A stretch of DNA of 64,000 nt, taken from positions 2,635,390 to 2,699,389 of the forward strand of contig NC_054391.1 in the NCBI RefSeq assembly GCF_001625195.1, read 5' to 3'. Numbering within the stretch: position 1 is the first letter of the stretch; each line of letters begins with the position of its first letter. The notes under the pieces were generated by a model. It was not told the DNA's origin and made no database searches. It was given only the letters and a program-made list of their open reading frames with translations. Of this stretch, positions 1 to 14,798 are shown one piece after another. A program made the translations under genes and the position numbers. This DNA is from Drechmeria coniospora. Lineage: Eukaryota > Ascomycota > Sordariomycetes > Hypocreales > Ophiocordycipitaceae.

Positions 1-3770
<3,770 letters not shown>

Positions 3771-4412
3771 AATGCCAACCTTCTTGGGGGGGGGGAGGAC
3801 GTCGGGGGGATGGCTTGAAGTATCGGGTTGCGTCTGAACTTTGTGCTCAGCAGGCTCGCTCGTTGTGTTTGGCCCTGCCATTGTCTAGCAGGTGGGTTTT
3901 GGGAGCAAGGAATGGAGCATCTGGTAGGACCATGGGAGATGCATGCGTGCCTTGGATTTCCCTCGTCGACGAGTGGTCGCAGCATGGGATTTTGCTACAA
4001 TGGTCTCTTCGGCTCGTTCACCCATCGGAACCTACTTGGTAATCGTTAGCCTGATGCTTGTATTGTACGAATGCCCGTGCTTGGCATGAGCTTCACGGGC
4101 GTCGGTCTCATTATCGTACTCGTCCGTCCATTCACAATAACGCGAAAACCTCGGACCCTTGAGATACCACGGCCTACGTCAGTGAAGTTTCAGGAACCGC
4201 TGTCTGAAGGTTGATGGAGAGGAGGCAAACGAAGCCAAATGACGTCGATGAATACGATACCACTTTCGGGGGCCCAGACACGTATTGATAACCACTGCAT
4301 AGACAACCCATCTTATCCCGCCAACGCATGCACGAAAATTCTCGAGGACGTTGTCGAAACGGACCGTTTGTCATGTATATTTTGGTCTACACCTTCCATC
4401 CGGCCGACCGTA
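3771..4412. other. Intergenic, convergent 3' ends
   Basis: This lies between the forkhead gene (+) and the unknown Ser-tailed gene (-), so it should hold the two 3' UTRs. A G10 run occurs around 3785. Small ORFs on both strands look like noise. Nothing else is seen. Confidence 0.5.
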
Positions 4413-7004
4413 TCACATCAGGTCGTCCCACTCATCTACTGCTGGCGGCCGTCCAAGCAGGCTGGTGGAGCGTTTGAGGACCCGTACCCGTATCTGTCTC
4501 GATGAGGGTGAGGACGAGGTTGAGGTTGAGGAGGAGGCTGGGGATGAGGTAAAGGATGAGATTGAAGATGAGATTGAGGATGAGTTGGAGGGTGAGAAGG
4601 AGGATGAGATGGAGGATGAGATGGAGGATGAGATGGAGGATGAGATGGAGGATGAGATGGAGGATGAGATGGAGGATGAGATGGAGGATGAGATGGAGGA
4701 TGAGATGGAGGATGAGACTGAGAAAGAGGTTGGGGATGAGGCCGAGGGTGAGGAGAGAGGCAAGCTGGGAGATATTGTTGGCGAGGACCAGGGGTCCATC
4801 GACCCACCGCTCCTGCCGCAAACCATCAAGCTCCTCCTTCTTCCCGCCAACAGCGCTCTTGCCGGCGCAGGGCCCGATGCTACGATCGAGGCAGGCGCGG
4901 GCGCAGCGGCAGGAGCTGAGGCCGCCAAGCTTTGCTTCCTCACCCTGCGACTCTGAATCCTCGGATGGCCAGCTGGATTTGCCACTGTCTCGGAACGCAC
5001 CTCGCTCGACTTTTCCGTGCCACCGCCGAGGATGTCATCCTCCACCTCTCGATCGGTCATGACCCATTCGCTAATTCCCTCCTCCCATCGCCATCCGGAG
5101 GACAAGGTGTTGCCGTCGGCAGCCTCCGCGCTGCTGGCCAGGCTCTCCGCAAAGGCCAGGTCTCGTAGGTCTTTGGTCCGTTGGGCCAACAGGAACGCAA
5201 CGTCCGTCTGCAGGTCGTGGGCCAGCCCGCCGGCCTGTTGGAGCATCTCCAATGGGGCGCACAGCTCGGTCACGCTACGCCGGCGTGTCGTTGCACAGGT
5301 CCTGCTGCGGTAGTGCGCGAGTGAGCAGATGAAGAGCATCGCTTCGCGGTGTTGCATCCTGCCGCCTGCACCGCCTCCTAGCCTTGCCGCCACTTCCTGC
5401 AGTTCCAGCCGGGCCTGTCGCCTCAAGGTGTCATCCGCAAACGACGAAAAGGTCAGCACCAGATGCCGTGCGAGCGCGAAGATGAAGGGCCGATTCTTTG
5501 TCCGTCGTCCTCGCTGGTTGGCTGCGTTGAAGGCGACGTCCAGCACGAGAAGCACCCGCCTCCACGCCCGTCTCCGCTTGCCTTCCTTGATGCTTCCCCG
5601 AGACTCCGTGGCGACGGAGAGACCAGCCGCCGCCAAGCCGGCCACGATGTTGATGAGTGTGAGCTCGCCCTCGGTCGTCGGTGCCTGCCCCTGATCTCGC
5701 CCGCTCGCCACTAGGAGCGGCAAGCATGTCGACAAGAGCTCGGTCACGCACGCCCCCGACTTGCTCGCAGCCACGGCCTCCAGCCCCGACACCCACAGCC
5801 TCGCAAAGGGGCGGGTGTGGAGCCATTGCGTGGGCAACAGACCCTTTCGGATGAGCGACAAGACACAGCCCGCCGCCGACGGCAGGTGGATGGTGCGAGA
5901 TGATGGATCGAGCAGCTCGCCCAGCGGCAAGAGTTGCTCGTCCTCTGCCATGCTGCCCAGCATGCTTCGTGGCACCGGAAGGACGACCTTGGTGGACGCG
6001 CCGAGTCTTGCTGCCTCGTCGGGGCAGCGCAGCAGCAGGCACAGTCGCACGAGAAGCCCGACGTACGTCGGCTCAAATAGCGCCTCGGACACAGCCTCGG
6101 TGAGGATGGCGATGGCGTGGCATCGCACGGCCAGCTTCAGCGGCCGCCATCCAGAGGCCGCGCTTCCAAGCGCTTCGAGCTGCTCGTACAGCTCCGAGGA
6201 GACGGTGCAGGCGTCCCACGCCGTTTGTCGCCCCTCTTCCCTCGCCACCTGCCTCTCGTATGCCTCGATGTTGGCGACACAGGCGGGTATCTTGCGCAGG
6301 CACATGCCGAGGAGCGAGTTCCCGCGAGGCTCGCAAGCCTCGGGCATGGTCAGCTGAAGCAAGCTCTTCAACCAATCCAGCAGCGCCTCGTAGATCCTGT
6401 ATCGTTCGCTGCCGACCCTCTGCCGCAGCGGGCGCATGTCCCTTGCAATCTCCGACAAGCAGACGGCCGAGCCATTGTACGTGGACGGAGCAGGAATTGC
6501 ATTCGTCGGCGCCCCCGGGGGAGTGTCTGGCAGCTCGCGGATCCTGCGCCACACGGGCGTCGCGATGTCGACGTGCCCTGGCAGCGGAGACGAATCGATG
6601 GACTTGATGGCCCCGAGGGTGCGAAACAGCCGTGGCGGGGTCCTGAGCAAGCTGTCCGGCTGCTGCGGCGCCGCCGGCTCGGCTTGACGCTTGCGACCGC
6701 GATACGTCACCCGGGCGCGTTTGCTGAGTGACCGCGCCGGCTCTTGACCTGTCGCCCGAGGCCGTTTTGACTCCCTGGACTGCGTCGGCGCGGGAGGAGG
6801 AGCTCTGTCATTGACAGCAAGCTGACGCAAGCTGGTCAGTCGCGACTGCAGCTGACGCAGAAGCCGGTGGCACCGAACGGCCGTCCATGGTTGTTGGAGA
6901 TGGTGTGCTCTGGTGCTTGGACGGGGAGAGGCGGCGCAATGGAGAGGGCTGGGGCTTGGTATGAGAGGCCGTTCGGATCTCGTTTGACTGCCAACCGGAT
7001 GCAT
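4413..7004 (-). CDS. Unknown protein with Ser/Ile minisatellite-encoded tail
   Basis: A single uninterrupted frame of 863 residues, which I do not recognise. Residues about 79-107 are very basic (KRPR, KRAR, RGRKRQ) and could be a nuclear localisation signal. About 120-160 is a Pro-rich motif (RTPPRLF, SSPLPGHV) of the kind seen in CDK-regulated proteins. Residues about 180-680 are largely helical with Leu-rich segments. About 745-845 is Ser/Ile-rich low complexity encoded by a 12-bp tandem repeat, and the C-terminus ends in the acidic DEWDDLM. Codon use outside the repeat resembles the neighbours, which supports a real gene. The N-terminal 60 residues are unusual, so the true start could lie downstream or be spliced. 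It is divergently arranged with CLU1. Confidence 0.65.
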   Translation of the reverse strand: MHPVGSQTRSERPLIPSPSPLHCAASPRPSTRAHHLQQPWTAVRCHRLLRQLQSRLTSLRQLAVNDRAPPPAPTQSRESKRPRATGQEPARSLSKRARVTYRGRKRQAEPAAPQQPDSLLRTPPRLFRTLGAIKSIDSSPLPGHVDIATPVWRRIRELPDTPPGAPTNAIPAPSTYNGSAVCLSEIARDMRPLRQRVGSERYRIYEALLDWLKSLLQLTMPEACEPRGNSLLGMCLRKIPACVANIEAYERQVAREEGRQTAWDACTVSSELYEQLEALGSAASGWRPLKLAVRCHAIAILTEAVSEALFEPTYVGLLVRLCLLLRCPDEAARLGASTKVVLPVPRSMLGSMAEDEQLLPLGELLDPSSRTIHLPSAAGCVLSLIRKGLLPTQWLHTRPFARLWVSGLEAVAASKSGACVTELLSTCLPLLVASGRDQGQAPTTEGELTLINIVAGLAAAGLSVATESRGSIKEGKRRRAWRRVLLVLDVAFNAANQRGRRTKNRPFIFALARHLVLTFSSFADDTLRRQARLELQEVAARLGGGAGGRMQHREAMLFICSLAHYRSRTCATTRRRSVTELCAPLEMLQQAGGLAHDLQTDVAFLLAQRTKDLRDLAFAESLASSAEAADGNTLSSGWRWEEGISEWVMTDREVEDDILGGGTEKSSEVRSETVANPAGHPRIQSRRVRKQSLAASAPAAAPAPASIVASGPAPARALLAGRRRSLMVCGRSGGSMDPWSSPTISPSLPLSSPSASSPTSFSVSSSISSSISSSISSSISSSISSSISSSISSSISSSISSSFSPSNSSSISSSISSFTSSPASSSTSTSSSPSSRQIRVRVLKRSTSLLGRPPAVDEWDDLM
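4507..4745. repeat. 12-bp minisatellite (ATGGAGGATGAG)
   Basis: Nine perfect copies of ATGGAGGATGAG occupy 4609-4716, flanked on both sides by degenerate copies from about 4507 to 4745. The unit is four codons, so copy number can change without breaking frame. Read on the minus strand it encodes the Ser-Ile-Ser-Ser tail of the unknown gene; on the plus strand it reads as Met-Glu-Asp-Glu. Confidence 0.95.
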
Positions 7005-7691
7005 GTAGAATTTCCAGGAAGCTCAACAGTTGATTCCAAAAAGAGCAAATGACTCGCACAGCAGAAGGTAAAAATGCAGAACACAATGTGGAGTGAAAAG
7101 AGCGCTGATGGTAGATGATGTGCATGCCGGTGGTCCAAGGCATGCATATATACCGTACGTGTATGTACAGTAAGCTCCGTGCATGGAAGTATGCGTGCAG
7201 TAAGTACACAGTATCAGGCGCACCGAGCTGTGAGCCGTCATTGTTTACTTTCTTCCCTTCCGACACTAGCGCCTTTGCATTCTGTGTGCGACCTGCAAGT
7301 GAGGTACCGACAAAGTACATCGACGACAGCTTGTTTGGAGCGGACGACGGCACCAACCGTTATTCGATGAAAAGGCGGGTACGATAGGTACATCAGCAGT
7401 ACCTACCAAACAAGTTTCCCTTCGATCCTCTCCTACTGCCGACCGACCTGCCCGTACCTCACTAATAATTGTGTTGCCACCAACACAATTTTTTTTCCTG
7501 CAGCTACTCCGTGCTCACCCGCCTTTTCCTCAACTGCATATACGGGTCGGTCGGTGCGTCCAAGACCGGCGTCATTCTCTCTTCTATATCATCTTGTATT
7601 CTAACTGTACCTGTACCTTTATACTCAACCCCTCCCCTCCCCCCCCCCCTTCCTTTTCACGCCGCCCCTCCTCTGGCCTTCGGTTGTGACC
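7005..7691. promoter_or_regulatory. Divergent promoter region of the unknown gene and CLU1
   Basis: 687 bases separate the two divergent start codons. The half near the unknown gene is AT-rich with GTAC-containing motifs. The half near CLU1 carries a pyrimidine tract at about 7629-7660 containing a C10 run, just upstream of the CLU1 ATG. No gene is seen. Confidence 0.5.
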
Positions 7692-10600
7692 ATGGCTGCC
7701 GAAGCACAGTCTCCGACGCCAGCCTCGTCGGTTCCAGGTACTTTGCCATCCATGGACTTCTAGGACCACTTCCTTGGTCCAATTGACCGAGTGCTTGGCT
7801 GACCGTGTAATCCACTGCCATCTAGAGAACAACTCCGTCGAACCTGGTGATGTCATGGCCAACTCTGCCGAGGTGGAGGCGGATGCCGGAGCCGACTGTA
7901 CGATCCCCATGCCCGTACTTTGAGGAGCTCCAAACCGATCCTGACAAAGGCGGCACAGCTTTAATAAACCTGACCATTGTCTTGCCCGATCCCAAGGCTC
8001 AAAAGATGCAGATCATGGTGAGGACGTTCTCACCCGAACCGTTACCACTGCGCCACTCACTGACCCGGGCAAACAGGTTTCGTCCCAAGAGCAGGTTCAT
8101 GAGGTTCGCCAATCCATCATCGACATGCCGGCCGCCTTCCGCCACACGTGCTTCCACCTCGAGTATCGCGGCCAAAAAGTGAACGACTTCATCTCCATAG
8201 CAGAAATTCCCGACCTCGATGCCGAACCCGAGTTCCACTTGGTCCAGGACCCCTACACTGAAAAGGAGGCGCGCATCCACCTCGTCAGGATCAGAGAGCT
8301 CATCGGCGCTGCGGGCGACCGCACGGATTACTCTCAAGGCGTCCTGCCCGGTCTATCGCTCTTCGAGAGGCTGGACTTGAAGCCCGTCGCCGAGGCAGAC
8401 GGCGCCGACCGGCCTGCCGTCGAGGAGTTCGACTTCCAAGCTCTGCCATCCCTGACACAGCTCGTTCCCGAGCCCACCAACCCACCTCCCAAGACTCTCA
8501 AGACGGTGTCCCTGTCCCCTTGGAACCCACCCCCCTGCCACCTGCGGCAGCAAGGCCACTTGCTCTACATTGTCGTCACCACCCTAGAGGGCGAGCAGTT
8601 CCAAGTTACCTCTCACGTTTCCGGCTTCTTCGTCAACAAGTCTTCCAACACCAAATTCGATCCCTTTCCTCGCCCTGCACCCAAATGCCAGTCGGCCCAT
8701 TCTCTTCTCGAGCTCGTCAGCCTGCTCTCTCCATCCTTTGACGACTCCTTCTTGCAACTGCAAGAGTACAACAATCAACGAGACCCGCTCGTCACCTTCC
8801 AGATCACCAATGCCATACCGGCGGCCCCCTGGGCAGTGCCCTCACCTCAGTCGACCCTATGCACCCACGTGCCCGATGCCACCCGCCCCCAGGAGCCGTA
8901 CCTGCTGTCCGGAGCGGAGAACACGGACTCCCTGCGGGACTGGAACGAGGAGCTCCAGTCGGCCAAGGAGCTCCCCAAAGAGACGGTTCAGGATCGTGTC
9001 TTCCGCGAGCGTCTCATATCGAAGCTCTATGCCGACTACAACGATGCCGCAACCAAGGGCGCGGTTATGGTTGCTCGCGGTGAGCTTGCTCCTCTGAACC
9101 CCACGGAGTGTCGGGACGCGCAGATTTTCGTATACAACAACATCTTCTTCTCTTTTGGCGCCGACGGAGTGGGGACCTTTACGTCCGAGGGCGGCGACGA
9201 AGCCGCTCGCGTCGCCACCGGGAAGGATGTTGCCGGGGTCCGGCTGGTGAACCAGCTCGACATCGCCGGCCTCTTCACGCCTGCCACCGTCGTCGTTGAC
9301 TACCTCGGAAAGCGCATTGTCGGCCAGAGCATTGTGCCTGGAATCTTCAAGCAGCGAGAACCTGGCGAGAACCAGATCGACTACGGTGCCGTCGACGGGA
9401 AAGATGTCGTCGCAGCGGATGAGCGGTTTGCCCCCACGTTTGCCACGCTTTCGAAGGCGCTCAAGGTCAAGCAGCACCCCGTCTGGGACAAGGACGGGAA
9501 GCGATTCGACCTCGAGGCCAGCATAGAGACGAAAGGTCTGATGGGTACTGACGGCCGCAAATACGTCCTGGACCTGTACCGCATCACCCCGTTCGACATC
9601 AACTGGATTGAAGAATCCAAGTCTCAGGCCACAGGCGCCGAGGCTGGCGCGTACCCTCACCAGATGACGGTGCTACGCCCGGAGCTGGTGGAGTCTTTTG
9701 CACGTTTCAGGATGAAGCAGTGGGTCGACGAGATGCTGGCTCGTCGGGCGCAGGAGAAGCAGGAGCCGGCCGCCGACGGCGCCGACGAGGGCAAGGTCGC
9801 CGAAGCGGAGGGCGACAGCTCGACAAGCAACAAGCTGGATCTCTCGGACTTTAAATTTGCGCTCAACCCCGATGCCTTCAGCGGCCAGCTGCCGCAGAGC
9901 GAGGAGGAGAAGTCGCAGCTCGAGGAGGAGGAAAAGGAGGTCCGCGAGGCGTGCAATCACCTTCGGGACCAAGCCATCCCGGCGCTTCTGCGGGAGCTCT
10001 CGGAGTCCGACATAAGCTTCCCCATGGATGGCCAGTCCCTCAGCCGTCTCCTTCACAAGCGCGGCATCAACATCCGATACCTCGGAAAAGTGGCCACTCT
10101 CGCCACGGATGGGCGTCTGCGTTGCCTGCGCGACATTTGCGTACAAGACATGGTGTCGCGCGCTTTCAAGCACGTCGCCGCCGGCTACCTCCGCGCTCTC
10201 GCCGTTCCCTTCACCGCGGCCTGCGTGTCTCACCTGCTAAACTGCCTCTTGGGCCGCGCGCTGAACCAGAAACCTACCGCCGACGTTGACTCGGCGCTTC
10301 GAGCCTTGTATCCCGACGGTGACTTTGCGTTCGAGCGCGTGACGCCGGATACTCTGCAGGCAGAGATCGAGGAGCAAGTCCTTCGACGATTCAGGTACAA
10401 GCTGGGCGACCGGTGGGCGCAAGAGGTCCGCAACACGCAGCTGCTGCGAGAGGTCTGCTTGAGGCTGGGCTTCCAAGTGCAAGCCAGGGACTATACGTTT
10501 GAGGAAGTGCCGGGCGCGCCGTCCGCTGCGGAGGCGGCGCAGCCTGGGGCGAACGGTCAGGTCAACGGAGACTCGAAGAAGAAGAAGAAGAAGACGAGAG

Positions 10601-11640
10601 ACGGCTCGCCCGCCTCGGCGCCGTCGGCGGTCGTCCCCCACACCTTCACGCCGGACGACATTGTCAACACGGTGCCGCTCGTCAAGCACTCGTGCCCGAG
10701 GAGCGCGCTTGCCGACGAGGCCCTGGAGGCCGGCCGCCTTTCCATCGTCCAGAATCAAAAGAAGCTCGGCCAGGAACTTTTGCTGGAGTCGTTGTCGCTC
10801 CACGAGCAGATTTACGGCATCCTGCACCCCGAAGTGGCCAAGGTGTACAACAGCCTGTCGATGCTGTACTACCAGCTGGACGACAAGGAGGCGGCGGTCG
10901 AGCTCGCAAGGAAGGCCATCGTCGTGTCCGAACGCACCGTCGGCGTCGACTCGTCGGAGACGCTGCTCAACTACCTCAACCTGAGCCTGTTCCTCCACCA
11001 AGCCGGGGACAGCAAGGGGGCGCTGGCGGCGTCGAAGCATGCGCTGATGCTGTGGAAGGTCATCTACGGACCCGGCCACCCCGACTCCATCACGACGATC
11101 AACAACGCGGCGGTGATGCTGCAGCACCTCAAGGCTTACCACGAGTCGAGGCGCTGGTTCGAGGAGTCGCTGCGGGTGTGCGAGTCCGTCTTCGGCAGGC
11201 AGTCGGTGAACTCGGCCACGCTGCTGTTCCAGCTCGCCCAGGCGCTCGCGCTGGACCAAGACTCAAAGGCCGCCGTCAACCGCATGCGCGAGTCGTACAG
11301 CATCTTCCTCGGCGAGCTGGGGCCCGACGACAAGAACACGAAGGAGGCCGAGAGCTGGCTCGAGCAGCTGACGCAGAACGCCGTCTCGATCGCCAAGCAT
11401 GCCAAGGACGTGCAGGCGCGGCGCATCCGATCGGGCATCCGCTTTCCCACGCCGGCTGCGAGCGGCCAACCCTCGACGGCCGGGCAGGCTCGGCGCATGT
11501 CGCCCGAATCGCAGCTGGATTCTCGCAGCCTCGATGAGCTCATCAAGTTCATCGAGGGCGGCGACCAAAAATCCAAAGGATCGAAGAAGCGTCCTGGTCG
11601 GAGCAACCCGAAAAGGCGGTGCCAGAGCACGGCGGCGTAG
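7692..11640 (+). CDS. CLU1: Clustered mitochondria protein (CLU1/CluA family)
   Basis: Four exons, 7692-7737, 7826-7897, 7959-8017 and 8077-11640, encode 1,246 residues. The acidic N-terminus leads into a ubiquitin-like Clu N domain (LINLTIVLP followed by SSQEQVHEVRQSI). The central Clu domain includes RVFRERLISKLYADYN around residue 370. A Lys run lies near 893, and a tetratricopeptide array lies at about 945-1150 (YNSLSMLYYQLDDKEAA, LNYLNLSLFLHQAGD). The size and order match fungal Clu1, a cytosolic protein needed for normal mitochondrial distribution that also associates with eIF3 and with mRNAs. The three short 5' exons were placed from phase and branch sites; the second intron (7898-7958) is the least certain. 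Confidence 0.95.
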
Positions 11641-12484
11641 GCGGGCAGGGGAAGGGGGAAGCGAGGATGGAGCATGGTGGGTAGCATTGTGTTTTGCATG
11701 CATGGCCAACGAGCATTCATTCGTCGGTTGGGGGAGTATGGGCCGTTGAAAATTGTCAAACGTACACGACCGGCTCTGGGCTCTGCTCAGAACGGGTGGG
11801 CAGCAAAAGGGGTCGCGCAGGAGAGAAGAGCACGCGTACATACGAGTGAGAAAAAGACTCGGGCTCGGATGTATTTCCGGGGGACGGTCGTGAGGGGATG
11901 GTTTACTTGCATGTTAGATGGGCTTGCTTGGCTAGGATAAATCTCGACTCTGATGTGTAGATACCAAGATACTAGTATCAGTATGCATGCACATATTATA
12001 TGCCTATGCTTGTACACTCAATCGCCACTGTTTCTCGCGGAGCAAGCACTCGTTGGAGCCGATGATGGCGCTCGTGTCGGCCGAGTCAATCGCTTCGTGC
12101 ACGGCGGTGATGCCTTTGCGTACAAGTACAGTACAGCACGTGTACTAACGAAGCCAGATAGCCACGGCAGCAGTAGCAAACTTGGATGTGCATGTGCACC
12201 TACAAGGAGCAAGTATTATGAACTCGTACTATTTATTGCAAGTATATACTTAAGCACGTCTGTCCTTGCCGCGGAGTGCCCAAGTACTGTAGTGCATATT
12301 ATGCCAGGCATCTCCGTACTAAGTATACTTGTACGTCACGATCTCTACTCCATACTCCGTACTTGCAGTACTAACTTGGATACAACTACCGCTGCCTCCG
12401 TACTGTAGTAGGTGATTTACGTAGGTGGACGGAGTATTATTTCTTGTTTGGTGTCCAACTACGGAGTACTTCGTACGGAGTACG

Positions 12485-12644
12485 CTTTGCAAGTATTAAT
12501 GTTACTTTGCAAGTATTAATGTTACTTTGAAAGTATTAATGCTACTTTGCAAGTATTAATGTTACTTTGCAAGTATTAATGTTACTTTGCAAGTATAAAT
12601 ATTACTTTGCAAGTATTAATGATGCTTTGCGAGTATTTATGTTA
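12485..12644. repeat. 20-bp tandem repeat, eight copies
   Basis: Eight contiguous units close to CTTTGCAAGTATTAATGTTA, exactly 20 bp each. Most differ by zero to three bases, and the last unit is the most diverged. The array is AT-rich, without spacers, and directly adjoins a GTACGGAGTAC motif on its left. Confidence 0.95.
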
Positions 12645-13197
12645 CAGTAAGTCCAGGAAAGGGCATATACTGTGGAACTAGGTAAGTACATGTACTTGTG
12701 GGCACCAAGTTCTCTGTACTGTAGGTGGACTTGTAAGTACTCACAAGTACTACGGAGTACACTTGTACTGTATTACTTGCAATGTACTTAGGTCCGTTCT
12801 TGAACAAGGCACCCCACACGGGAAACTTTGCTGGGTGACTGGGTACGCACTGTATTTATAGCTTGGCCAATGGCATGGCGAATGGCGCCCAGTAACAGCC
12901 TGTCGGGCCCTCGGGACGAGCTGCGTGCGACTTCCCTTCTCAGCCAACCAGCGCCAGGCATGTACATTCATGTACTCCGTGTGTGTGTCACTGTAGGCGT
13001 GCGTACATGTAAGTATTACCGCCTCCTACCTCGGGCCTTTCCCATTCGTTCGTTCCACCGTCAGTCATCCATACCGTACGTATATCTAGAGTGCTGCTCT
13101 CGAGAACGCAACACACTTCATCCCGACATCGTCTTCTGCCCTTTCACCCTCCCCGTGATCGCACTCCTCTCGTCCGGTTTGGCCTTTCCTCTCCTTC

Positions 13198-13380
13198 GAC
13201 GTCGAAATCGACAAGCTTCCTGTCGGTGAGAAGCTGTGTGGGAGATTGACGAGCTCATCATTCGCCCAGCCAGCCACCCGCCTTGAATCCGCCTTGGACG
13301 TCGAAATCGACAAGCTGCTGTCTGGGAGATTGACGAGCTCATCATTCGCCCAGCCAGCCACCCGCCTTGAATCCACCTTG
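13198..13380. repeat. Direct tandem duplication of 99 and 84 bp
   Basis: Copy 1 spans 13198-13296 and copy 2 spans 13297-13380. They are nearly identical apart from a 15-base difference after GACAAGCT, and a short third start (GACGTCGA) follows at 13381. They lie 176 bases upstream of the Yippee ATG, so they are probably transcribed leader or promoter. Confidence 0.9.
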
Positions 13381-13555
13381 GACGTCGACGTTCGTTTTTC
13401 TGTCGTACGGCGCAGAGAATCGGCCAGTCGCTCGAGCCCGCTCTCGTGGCCGTCGTCATATTTACCGGCCAGATACCTACGGATAGACGGTTGGCGTACA
13501 TTGCTCTTGGAATCCACCCTCGGCTCTTGACCTGAACCCAGGCTGCTACCTCGTC

Positions 13556-13999
13556 ATGGGCCTCGCATACAATACCTACCTCACGAGCAACAAGATCTAC
13601 GGCTGCAAGTCATGCAAGACACATCTTGCCAACCATGAGGATATCATAAGCAGGGTATGTTGCCTCTCCGTCAGCAGCCTCCCTCTCGCTGGCCTTTCTC
13701 CTTCCGGTAGCGGACGGGACCCCAGAGGCTCGCCCCTGAAGGACAGCATTAACCTCTGGGAACAGAACTTCCGTGGCCAGCATGGCAAGGCCTATCTGTT
13801 TCACAACGTCGTCAACGTCGATGCAGGCGAGCCCCTCGAGCGAAACATGACGACGGGCCGCCACGTCGTCCGCGATATCACTTGTCGTCAGTGCAAGGAG
13901 ACGGTTGGCTGGAAGTACGACAAGGCATACGAAAACTCGGAAAAGTACAAGGAGGGAAAGTTCATACTCGAAGCCGAGCTGCTTTGCAACGTCGCATAG
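13556..13999 (+). CDS. Yippee/Moh1-family zinc-binding protein
   Basis: Exons 13556-13654 and 13766-13999 give 110 residues, the usual Yippee length. The zinc-binding CXXC pairs are C17/C20 (GCKSC) and C73/C76 (TCRQC). Hallmark motifs are FRGQHGKAYLF and GWKYDKAYE, followed by a FILEAELL-type end. Yippee proteins are small nuclear or cytoplasmic zinc proteins; the S. cerevisiae homologue Moh1 is linked to stationary-phase survival, and some family members are tied to GID ubiquitin ligase biology. The intron (111 nt) is in frame and stop-free, so an unspliced transcript would code for 147 residues. The spliced form is preferred because it restores the contiguous family motif across DIISR-NFRGQ. 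Confidence 0.95.
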   Translation: MGLAYNTYLTSNKIYGCKSCKTHLANHEDIISRVCCLSVSSLPLAGLSPSGSGRDPRGSPLKDSINLWEQNFRGQHGKAYLFHNVVNVDAGEPLERNMTTGRHVVRDITCRQCKETVGWKYDKAYENSEKYKEGKFILEAELLCNVA

Positions 14000-14798
14000 C
14001 AAGGCCGGTAGGAGATGATGGTGAAGGCGGTGCCCGAGGCAACAACGAAGCGCAATGGCCATGAGAGCTGCACGCCGATCTGGGATGTGCGCGAGCAAAG
14101 TTGCGTAGGGCAGTGGCGGGAGAAGCGTCGAGCCAGCGAGGGAGCTTCGGCGAACGTTTGATTCGTCGTCCCACTAGGCGAGTTGGACCATCTGGCTGCG
14201 ATGCCGGGGTTAGTTGAGACGACATGACGCCGTGCGCTTGCTTCGGCACATTGGCTCATCATCATGCTCATCCCGGAAGGAGGGAGTGGGAAGGAGGGAT
14301 TTTGTTTTCTTTTCTCATCATTTTGCTACTCTGCACCGACCGAGGGTTACCCTGGCAGATAGAGGGTCACATGAGCGGCGCATCAATCCTTGGCGTGGGA
14401 GTTGTTATTTTGAATATCTTGCATGTACTCATTTATAATAGGCAGCATTCGGTATTGGCGCATCATTCTGTCATTGTAGCCTTGTCACCAGGGTTGACCG
14501 ACCGACTCGATCTACGTGTTGCCGAGAACGGCGTGCATTGTGTTCCTGATTCGGGTGTACCAACTACGGCGCTCTCTCTCTAGGCCACGACACGTGCGTG
14601 CACCACCAGCTCGATGCTCTTCTCCCACGAGTCGAGAGAACCAAAGGGGCCAAAGAGAACAAAATAATCCAAAAGACAGGCAAGGCAAGGCAAGCAGTCG
14701 GTCGATCGACCGATCTGACGATACGACGCCATTGCCGGCGCTGGCGGATACGCGATGCGAGGAGTCGCGACACCTGCTCACCCCTACTCCCTTCCTTT
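14000..14798. other. Intergenic, convergent 3' ends
   Basis: Between the Yippee gene (+) and the transporter gene (-). Sequence is mixed composition with several small ORFs of no recognisable content. It probably holds both 3' UTRs. Confidence 0.5.

Larger units (their letters stand above)
11641..13555. other. Repeat-rich intergenic region
   Basis: The CLU1 3' flank is followed by AT-rich spacer dense in GTAC/TACTCCGTA motifs (for example 12461-12483). It contains an eight-copy 20-bp array at 12485-12644 and a roughly 90-bp duplication at 13198-13380 in the Yippee leader. I see no gene. Confidence 0.6.

Noticed and set aside
4351..4956. Plus-strand acidic ORF with Glu/Asp/Met repeats
   Set aside because: It is the antisense reading of the 12-bp minisatellite in the minus-strand gene and has no other protein-like content.
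12485..12644. CRISPR-like array
   Set aside because: The repeats are contiguous without spacers and the genome is eukaryotic; it is a minisatellite.
13556..13999. 147-residue unspliced Yippee protein as the main product
   Set aside because: The insert interrupts the conserved family core; splicing restores the usual 110-residue length.
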